Source: Gyrodactylus bullatarudis (Eukaryota; Platyhelminthes; Monogenea; Gyrodactylidea; Gyrodactylidae). Taken from it: a stretch of 64,000 bases of DNA. This document shows, piece by piece, positions 49,001 to 55,800 of the stretch. The notes under the pieces were generated by a model. That model was given only the letters and a program-made list of their open reading frames with translations, was not told the DNA's origin and ran no database searches. The translations under genes and the position numbers were made by a program. The DNA is taken from NCBI GenBank assembly GCA_012064415.1, contig SSNU01000052.1, positions 468,586 through 532,585 of the forward strand, read 5' to 3'. Position 1 is the first letter of the stretch. Each line of letters starts with the position of its first letter.

Positions 49001-49460
49001 TATGTAATGGTATGTTTCCAGTTTCATCTTTAACAGGTGCGATGACAACATGAACATTGATCATGTTTTCTGGAAAGTGAAAATTATAATTAAAAGGCAT
49101 AATAATGAAACTTGAAAAATTTACTTTCTTTGTTGTATAACGAAATATTTATTTCTGTCTCCAAATTTTGATAAAGGGTATTGGAAAGATTTTTAGATGA
49201 GCTTTCATTGGTTTTTGGTCCGTGTAGAAAGGAGAGTGAAGCTGACTTTAAAAGAATTTGGCCTTTGGTGAAGTTAAAAAGATTACAAAATCCTTCATTT
49301 ACATAAATGATGGGTTTATTCGGTAAAGCTGCATTGGCAATTAAAAATTTTGCATCTTGAAAACAGTAAACAATTAAAGATTACTTTGTAAATTGAATTT
49401 TCTGATTAGAGTATCAATATATGTGTTCTCTGGCGCTATGTGACCACGTCTTATGGGCAT
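19014..49460 (-). CDS. erg: ERG-type voltage-gated K+ channel (Kv11/KCNH)
   Basis: This is a plasma-membrane delayed-rectifier channel subunit that assembles as a tetramer. The 15 exons are 49460-49385, 49355-49125, 49069-48770, 48140-47944, 43979-43834, 36835-36460, 33876-33652, 32862-32711, 26688-26444, 26387-26100, 23161-22916, 21752-21556, 20322-20102, 19523-19239 and 19113-19014. They sum to 3285 nt (1094 aa; human ERG1 is 1159). Landmarks in order are the N-cap [13 protein letters not shown], a PAS domain (26-135), S1 ([16 protein letters not shown]), S2-S3 ([16 protein letters not shown]), S4 ([15 protein letters not shown]), the pore with filter SIGFGN (625-630), S6 [13 protein letters not shown] and a cyclic-nucleotide-binding homology domain (745-890). 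A C-terminal coiled coil follows at about 1040-1085. One S4 arginine is glycine. Intron 1 is only 29 nt and intron 5 about 7 kb. Confidence 0.96.
20323..21555. other. ERG intron 12
   Basis: This 1.2-kb intron joins the last CNBHD exon to a histidine- and asparagine-rich C-terminal exon. No further gene or clear repeat was recognised. Confidence 0.6.
21753..22915. other. ERG intron 11
   Basis: This 1.16-kb phase-1 intron lies inside the cyclic-nucleotide-binding homology domain. It is AT-rich, and no gene was seen. Confidence 0.6.
24081..24160 (+). repeat. Penelope-like 3' tail fragment
   Basis: The blocks tttctctcca, then ttttggagaat, then ttggtg match in order the sequence downstream of the Penelope endonuclease relic at 57461-57540. 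Similarity is patchy but collinear over about 80 nt. Confidence 0.45.
24218..24583. repeat. Spaced inverted repeat (MITE-like)
   Basis: The left arm 24218-24266 (tatatgtca, then gagtct, then aatcagtgagtgtt) is reverse-complementary to the right arm 24520-24583 with several mismatches. The spacer is about 250 nt and non-coding. Confidence 0.65.
25438..25623. mobile_element. Short MITE with 63-nt terminal inverted repeats
   Basis: Arms 25438-25500 and 25559-25623 are near-perfect reverse complements, sharing taattactatatccatatg and the outer tttttagac and aacctact blocks. A 58-nt loop separates them, so a single strand would form a long hairpin. No coding content. The hairpin form suggests a MITE or small-RNA precursor. 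It lies in ERG intron 10. Confidence 0.85.
28087..28780. repeat. Foldback element, family A copy 1
   Basis: Left arm 28087-28345 (starting near aattgatatgaagttggg) and right arm 28500-28780 are diverged reverse complements about 260-280 nt long. Shared blocks include gaagaaaaaaat, gatatgaagtt and acagaaatc. The same arms occur at 37908-38612 with higher identity, so this is an older copy of the same family. Confidence 0.75.
31314..31440 (+). repeat. Dispersed coding-like repeat, copy 2
   Basis: This is nearly identical to 16362-16490. The frame here stays open as [18 protein letters not shown] and continues to [16 protein letters not shown]. The protein family was not recognised. It probably derives from a mobile-element ORF. 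Confidence 0.7.
32330..32700. repeat. Decayed foldback element, family A
   Basis: Fragments of both arms are present: aatatggccactttt, aaaatgggaggt, tttcttaaactggt and ttgagatttttataa, in the same order as in copies 1 and 2. It abuts the ERG exon that ends at 32711. Confidence 0.5.
32863..33651. other. ERG intron 7
   Basis: This 789-nt phase-0 intron lies between S3 and S4. Nothing coding was recognised. Confidence 0.6.
33877..36459. other. ERG intron 6
   Basis: This 2.6-kb phase-0 intron follows S1. A plus-strand 84-codon frame at 33858-34112 starts inside the neighbouring exon and has no recognised similarity. No repeat structure was clear. Confidence 0.55.
37908..38612. repeat. Foldback element, family A copy 2 (best preserved)
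   Basis: Left arm 37908-38175 and right arm 38355-38612 are close reverse complements of about 265 nt. Shared blocks include taatatgaagatgggaattt, gatcactctctcacactgaa (right arm) and atgggcgctacttcaa (right arm). The spacer is about 180 nt. No ORF lies across the arms. It is related to 28087-28780 and 32330-32700. Confidence 0.85.
41012..41626. mobile_element. Non-autonomous TIR element (mariner-like ends)
   Basis: cagggcatccaaaaatatgc at 41012 is matched by its reverse complement, with one or two mismatches, ending at 41626. That bounds a 615-bp element. Ends beginning CAGGG and containing a TCCAAAA block recall Tc1/mariner-type MITEs. The flanks do not show a clean TA duplication, so the superfamily is uncertain. 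No transposase lies inside. Confidence 0.65.
44660..45360. repeat. Inner inverted repeat of the composite element
   Basis: Arms of about 130-150 nt (44660-44808 and 45232-45360) are reverse complements, apart from a 37-nt insertion in the left arm. The loop contains a tandem-like pair of segments, cataaaatagaatg near 44911 and cataaaattgaatg near 45036. Confidence 0.75.
45590..46200 (+). pseudogene. Penelope-like element C-terminal fragment with GIY-YIG endonuclease
   Basis: The plus frame upstream reads [17 protein letters not shown] (45595 onward), the connector after the reverse transcriptase in Penelope-like elements. A stop and a frameshift follow. The frame at 45709-46200 then runs [18 protein letters not shown] to the endonuclease core, [19 protein letters not shown] with EDRIDEHL. 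In the family this nickase primes retrotransposition. C-x-C, YIG and the R-x-x-x-H region are intact, but the reverse transcriptase is missing and the connector is broken. This is the best-preserved of three copies in the window. Confidence 0.85.
48141..48769. other. ERG intron 3
   Basis: This 629-nt phase-1 intron follows the PAS-domain exons. Nothing recognisable was seen. Confidence 0.6.
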
Positions 49461-49676
49461 CCTATTTCATGCTATTTTCATCAATTTGGTTTGTTTTGCC
49501 ACGTAAAAAAACAAAGTAGAATTATTTTTATATTTACAAAATTAATTTAAATGAGCTTGATTTTTGATAATTGTTGATACTATCAACTTGATAGTTTTTT
49601 TTCTGAGATTTTCGGACTGAATTTCAATGAATAATCCAGATTTTAAATTAACTGTATTTATAGAAAATTTATTGAT

Positions 49677-51631
49677 TCAATATTCCCAATCTTCTGCATC
49701 CATCGGATCAGGCTTTATTCTAGATTCCTTTTGAGTGAAGTAGCAACTCAGTACGACTAGGACTAAGATGAGCATCGCAAGACAAGAGAAGAATGTGCTT
49801 TTGCCACTAAACCAAATATAGATCTTGACCTAGTTAACGACAAAGCTTACAATCTCAGAATGTTGCTTCATGGGTTTTAATTTAATCTTAAATTCTCTTG
49901 TACAGAATTTTTCTAAAGATCTCCCACTTCCACTCAAGTAGTTTACATAGCAACATTTTGCTATAGAATTTCCAAAATTTAACTTCATATATTCTATGTA
50001 CTTGGAATCCAGCTCATCAACAGTTAGTGGACCACTAGTTACCGTTTCAAGATCAATCTAAAATTATTACTCGCCATCAATCTTACTCCAAATTCATCCA
50101 TTATTAGTGTCGTATGATCTTTGGAAGGAATTTCCTTCTTCACATGAGTTGTCCAGAGTATGTCATGTCTATCTCTTCCCGCTTCATCCTTCCAATGAAA
50201 TTCCCAATAATTTTCCCAATCTAAACTAAATGGACTATTTACATGTTGCCATAATTGTTTCGACTTGCACTGTAATTCAGTTTCTTTTCCGGCCACGTAT
50301 GTCTCTTCATCGTCAGTAGGAATTACTATGAAAATGCAAGCAGATGAATACTGTTTCGGATCAAATTCATATCCATATCTGAAAATGCCTGCAGTCCACT
50401 TGTTTACATTCCTAAGAATTAGATGGGTTGAATTCATTGTATAATTTCCTTCCATATTTTCATGATCCAAGTTTGTAGGAATGCCTTTTAAATTTTTGGT
50501 TGCTCTCTTGGACCAGAAACCCCTGGAATAAGGAAATCTTTTCGGATTATCAAAGATCTCTTTTCTTATTTTCATATTTGGGTCACAAAATAAATGTAAG
50601 CCCATAACGATTTGGGCTCGAGTTGGATAAATAGTCTCGATATGTTGTTCTCTATCAACGAGATACCGTTCAAAAGTGAGAAGATTTTTTTCGTATTTAC
50701 ATTCAGATATTTTACAGTTTTCTATCCGAGCATTACCACTTTCCAAATCAAAAATGTTTTCAGCAGACAGTTTGTGCCATGCCTCTCCATCTTCATATGC
50801 TAGACTAAATAAAATGTCATCATAAAATAAACTTGCTTAACATATCTTTTGTTATTTTGAATTCTCAGTTTGGTAATATTAATTCTTGGATCATGATTTT
50901 CTTTACTGCAGTATTTTCCACCAAATTCCGGTGGTGGACACATACACGATCGATAGGCCAATCCATGAGCGTACCTTCCGCAAGTTTGATTGCAAAATCT
51001 GACTTCTCTAGACCATGGGCACCAGTTTCCATCAACAATACTAAGAGTACTTTTCAAACAAGGGATTGAGTTTGATTCTATGTCTGCTATTTGTTCTGCA
51101 TGCTCTGGTGGATTTAAAGAATATCTATATCTCTTCATTGTATTTGATTTCCGATCGCATTCTTCAAACTCTGTCCAATGAGTCCATCCACTTTTCTTTT
51201 GAAAATTTTCAAGAAAGATGGGACAACTAAGATATTCGTATTGAACTTCATTTAAATTACACTCAGTATAGAATAAAGAATCACTATCTGCAGTACCAAT
51301 ACATTGTCTTTTGCGGTTAATTGAGTCCTCTCTATTATTACATGTAGACCAAGAAGTCCACTGTGACCACCAAGACTTGCATAAGCGTTGCTTAAGGATA
51401 TAACTACAAAGGGCTATTTGCTAAATTGATTAAGTGGTTTCAAACTTTTTTGACGCAATTTGAGGAGGATTTTTCAGCAATATCAAGATTTTCCTGATAA
51501 AAACACTTGAAACGGTAGGCATAAGGTTTGGAGCAATTGTTCAAAGTATCTCCAGGACATTGCCAGCTAGTCCATTGCAAAAAGTTTGCATTCAATGATA
51601 AAAAATATGTAAAAGCTAAAATCAGTAACAT
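49677..51631 (-). CDS. Single-pass membrane protein with thrombospondin type-1 repeats
   Basis: Exons 51631-51446, 51420-50837, 50804-50087, 50057-49851 and 49829-49677 join in phase to 1848 nt (615 aa). A signal peptide begins MLLILAFTYFLSL. Thrombospondin type-1 style repeats follow, with tryptophan motifs LQWTSWQC, WWSQWTSWSTC, WTHWTEFEEC and NWCPWSREVRFCNQTC, the last ending in a GGKYC motif. The middle is cysteine-poor with Ig-like character (THLILRNVNKWTAGIF). The last exon supplies a membrane helix (FFSCLAMLILVLVVLSCYF) and a short tail, KPDPMDAEDWEY. The product should be a surface receptor or adhesion protein; the ligand is unknown. All four introns are tiny: 25, 32 (GC-AG), 29 and 21 nt. 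It lies head-to-head with RPSA, 135 bp apart. I cannot name an orthologue. Confidence 0.85.
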
Positions 51632-51766
51632 ATTTTAAATTTGATCTCTTGTTTTGCGACAATAAAAACAAATTTAAATTTTGCATGGAATTCGTTTGAA
51701 TGTATGTTTACAAAAAACACTATTCAAATTTATCGTGTGTGATCACAATAAAAATATCATCACATC
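51632..51766. promoter_or_regulatory. Bidirectional promoter interval, RPSA and thrombospondin-repeat gene
   Basis: Only 135 bp separate the two divergent start codons, so both promoters and 5' UTRs must lie here or overlap the genes. No convincing TATA box was identified. This is an inference from spacing. Confidence 0.5.
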
Positions 51767-52588
51767 ATGTCTGGCGTATCTAACGAACTTGAACTTAAAG
51801 AGGAAGATCTCAACTTGATGTTAGCTGCATCTGTACAGACTGGCAACAAGAATGTTAACTTTCTAATGAAACAATATGTTTTTGGAGTCCACCCCGAGGG
51901 TAACCAAATTTTCAAGCTCAAGATGGTATGGGAAAAGATTCTTCTCGCAGCTAGAGCTATCGTTGCTGTCCCTAGCACTACTGATGTCGTTGCAGTAGGA
52001 ACTAGATCTTCTTGCCAAAGAGCTTGTTTGAAATTTGCTCAATATTGCAAAGCTACCGCTATGGCTCAAAGATTCACTCCTGGTGCTTTCACTAATCAAA
52101 TTCAATCATGCTACAAAGAGCCACGTCTTCTTATTGTTAGTGATCCTACTGCTGATCATCAACCTCTCAAAGAAGCTGCAGCTGTTAATATTCCCGTTAT
52201 TGCTTTCGTCAATTCAGACACCAGACTCAACTATGTTGATATTGCAATCCCATGCAATAACAAATCACCAGAAGCTGTCGGTCTCATGTGGTGGCTTTTG
52301 GCCAGAGAGGTTCTGAGAATTAGAGGAGAATTAAGCCGAAGCAAAGGATGGGATGTTATGGTAGATATGTTCATCAGTCGTGCCGTTGTCGAAGATGAAG
52401 TAGATGACGAAGAAAATATCGCCATGAATGGAGATCGTCTTGAAACTGAAAGTGTTGAATGGCAAAATGATGGCCCAGCTGGAGGTATGCCAGCAATCGG
52501 TACCATGGATGCTATGGCAAACTACGGTCAGGCTAATACCGTCGCTGAGAATTGGGATCATCTTGAAACCCATGAAAATGGATGGTAA
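51767..52588 (+). CDS. RPSA: 40S ribosomal protein SA (uS2, laminin-receptor homologue)
   Basis: This 273-residue uS2-family protein of the cytosolic small ribosomal subunit is needed for late 40S assembly. It begins MSGVSNELELKEEDLNLMLA and contains the conserved NVNFLMKQYVFG, TRSSCQRACLKFAQY-like region, FTPGAFTNQIQ, PRLLIVSDPTADHQPL and GLMWWLLAREVLRIRGEL motifs. The eukaryote-specific acidic C-terminal tail is present but shorter than in the human protein (295 aa) and ends ENWDHLETHENGW. The gene has no intron, unlike most neighbours, and its codons are GC-richer, as expected for a highly expressed gene. The ATG at 51767 is preceded by acatc. AATAAA at 52597 follows the stop. Confidence 0.98.
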   Translation: MSGVSNELELKEEDLNLMLAASVQTGNKNVNFLMKQYVFGVHPEGNQIFKLKMVWEKILLAARAIVAVPSTTDVVAVGTRSSCQRACLKFAQYCKATAMAQRFTPGAFTNQIQSCYKEPRLLIVSDPTADHQPLKEAAAVNIPVIAFVNSDTRLNYVDIAIPCNNKSPEAVGLMWWLLAREVLRIRGELSRSKGWDVMVDMFISRAVVEDEVDDEENIAMNGDRLETESVEWQNDGPAGGMPAIGTMDAMANYGQANTVAENWDHLETHENGW

Positions 52589-52596
52589 TTTTATAC

Positions 52597-52602
52597 AATA
52601 AA
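52597..52602 (+). terminator. AATAAA polyadenylation signal of RPSA
   Basis: A canonical hexamer occurs 9 nt after the RPSA stop codon. Such proximity implies a very short 3' UTR. Confidence 0.65.
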
Positions 52603-52895
52603 GATGGTTTCAATTTCTTTAAAAATGAACTGGATTTCTTTTCGATTTATTTATTCTAACAAGCTTAATTTTCTTAATCTTCTAAACTTTGCAAACTGTT
52701 AAAGAGATCATCATAAGATAAAAGTCATTTCAAAAATAAACATTTATCAAAATTTTAAAATCTGCACTGGTCAAATCACTACTCCAAATGTAATCTAGTA
52801 TTTCCTCGACTCTCTTCGTGAACATTCATCTCTTTTGTTTTAAATTCATTGAGCTCTCTTCTGATCTGAATCTAAACCAAAATTGATTAATTAAA

Positions 52896-55800
52896 CTAGC
52901 ACGTTACTTTGTCTTCTTCCCTGATTCTAAGCCAAGGTCTATCGCCAATTCTGTAATAGTGATCAGCTGGTCCAACTTCGACATACTTTGAGAATCGTGT
53001 GGAAACAGTCTTGCTTCTTAAATCAAGCTTGGATGCTTTCTTGATTAGATTATCATTAGAAATAGAATTTACCATTTTGACTAAACTTTTGCGATACTCC
53101 AAATCCTGTTCCTCAGTAAAGGCATCTAAATTTTTTTTTACAAATTTCTACTTGAAAGTAACTCTTAAGTTGATTAAAAAATAATATTTCTTGATTAATC
53201 TTCTACATTAAACTTTAAAATTGACCATAAATAAAATTCACTTGATACTAACCTTTGGAAATGATATTATTCTGAGATAACTCCATTGGCGTGGGTCTAT
53301 TCAGGATCCATACGGATAAATGACGTATTGTTGGACCAAATCCCGATTTGCATAATTGAGTTGCAACTTCACTTTCGTCAGTAACAGCAAGACGATTTGT
53401 TGGACTAGGTGGGTCTTTTTTAAATAAACAGTTATCTCCTATATAACTCTCAAGATTTGTAACAAGGCATGATTTTGGAAATATCATTTCAGAATCCTAA
53501 ATTAATTAATACAAAGTTATTAGAATAGAAAAAGTTCGTTTAAATATAGTTTAAATTTAGTTTACTAAAAATCTGAAAAGCTAGTGTACCAGATCTGTTG
53601 TATTTATTTCATTGGATCTTATTCACGGTGAATAAACTTTTCTAATCAAAATTAACCTAGAGCCTCATATACAGAAAGAGGGATAGGGATAAAAACATGT
53701 CATCATTATGTTTCTATGGTGTAGAATGTTTTGAGTAATAGAGGTAGATGAAATTTTAAAATCACTCGGGTCAAATGGACATTGATATAATATTGAATAG
53801 AGATGTAAAATCTATAAATATCAAGCAGTAAAATTTTTTCCTGATTGAATATAATTACAAAAACATAATTTCATCATTTAAATTGCCACTATAAATTTTA
53901 GTGTAATACCACTGTATCTCAATAAAAATAAAAATCTGAATTTTTCCTTTATTCTTGATAATTTATTGAGGATTTCTTCTACTACCATCAAAAGTTGGAA
54001 CTGATTTAATGAAGTTGAAGATTCTCCTCATCGTCTTCAAGAGTCTTATCTAGAGAAAAATAAAATCAAGATGGCAAGAAGAAAAAAGAAGAGCAATTCA
54101 TAAAAATCACTTTTTTTCTCCACAGACTTGTGAATCAAAAGAAAATTGTAGTCTTTTAGACCCAAAATTGTTCTGTCATCCACGTCGGTGACTAGGCATG
54201 TATGGAACTTCCGCAGACATCGATCTTCACTGTCGCTTCTTGAGGAGTGACCACGATTTCCCTTCCAAACCCGACGAGTCTTCTCTCAGAGGGTCTCAGT
54301 TCTAAATTAATAGCTTTGGCAAACTCGAGGGGTAACAGAGTGCACGACGCACAAGTGTCAACGAGCATATATAACTTTTGCCCATTAACCAAGGCGGGCA
54401 CAGTGATAAAGTATGAGCTATCTTGGGACTGAGTAAAACAGGACAGGCCAGAATCTAAAATTTTATTTGTTGGTTTCTTTGGAACTTTTGGACAAGCTCT
54501 AACAATGTGACCAATTTCCTTGCAACAGTTACACTGCTTGTCAATATAATAACATCTTTCAGGCGGATGCTTGCTGAGACATCTAGAGCATGTCACATCA
54601 ACTACAAGGACATTTACTTCAGGCTTGGCCCTTACTGATTCATAATCTTTAATAACTTTTATCATCCCCTTTAGGTCGTACTTCTTCATCTTGTCAAGAA
54701 TTCTAGCGTCGAGGTTTTCATCATTTAATCCAGTGTGAAGAAAATGACACGTGACATTGTCCCACATTTCCTCAGGCCAATCACTTCTCTTGACCTTGCC
54801 TCTGATGCGATCGGCGAAATCCTCAATTCTCTCACCATCTCTTCTCCTCATTCTGAAAAGCTCTTTATGATACACAAACACTGATTTGTTATCAGTATAT
54901 CTCTCCAACAGCGCGGACTCTATCTGATCGAAATCCGCTTCAATAATCGAACAAGGGGCCAAAAGGTCCTTGACTTTATCGAAAGCCTCTGGTTTCAAGC
55001 TTGTTAAGAAGAAGGCTGCCTTCATCTTCTGATCCGTTACGCCTCCGATTAAAGTATCAAGTTTAAACTGCTCCAGCATGCTAAATAGTTTATCTCTTTC
55101 AACAGGAAGGTCCAAGGAGCGCTTATTGCTAGACCATGACGCCATGTTTTGTATCGGGGCTACTAGCTCAGGCTTGGCTACAGGAGTTTCAATACAGTCA
55201 AAGAATTCAACACTAGACATAATTCAAACAGGCATGTATTTCCAGAATCAAAAATCAAAAAAACTGTTCAATAATTATCGGTCCATAATAACAAAATAAT
55301 AAATAGTGTTTTAAATTAATCTTTTGACATATTCAAATCAATTGATCTCATTTCAACTAGGTTTTTATACGCTGTATAAAATATAATATAATAATAAAAT
55401 AATATACAATGCACTGCGAAACTCATGGGTATCAGAAAATAAAACGTATCAAGAGTCGAAATTCATTCTAGAATAGCAATTTTTCGTAAGGATTTCAAAA
55501 ATCAAATCATTATTTAAGGCGGGAAATCAAAATAAATGCAAAAAAGAAAAAAAATTCGATGATTTTAAGACTTTAAAGGTCAGATAAAAATATTTCAACT
55601 AAAAGTAACGATTTATATTTTTATTCTTCACAAATTCTCAGACATTAAACTTCAAAAAAGTGATCGAGATATCATTTTTTCTAAAATTCTAAAATTCATG
55701 AATAAATTGAAAATTTATTTGGAAACGAATGAAAAAATTTGAATCCGCTGTAGAATTTGGAACTAGTCAAGTTTTTAAAATTCTCAAAAAGATAATTTCT

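Noticed and set aside
52035..52316. Overlapping frames inside RPSA on both strands
   Set aside because: These are shadows of the conserved RPSA coding sequence.
54009..54050. Alternative last exon (DKTLEDDEENLQLH) for the orphan gene
   Set aside because: The acceptor is good, but the phase does not fit the exon ending at 55808, while the exons at 53496 and 53125 fit exactly.
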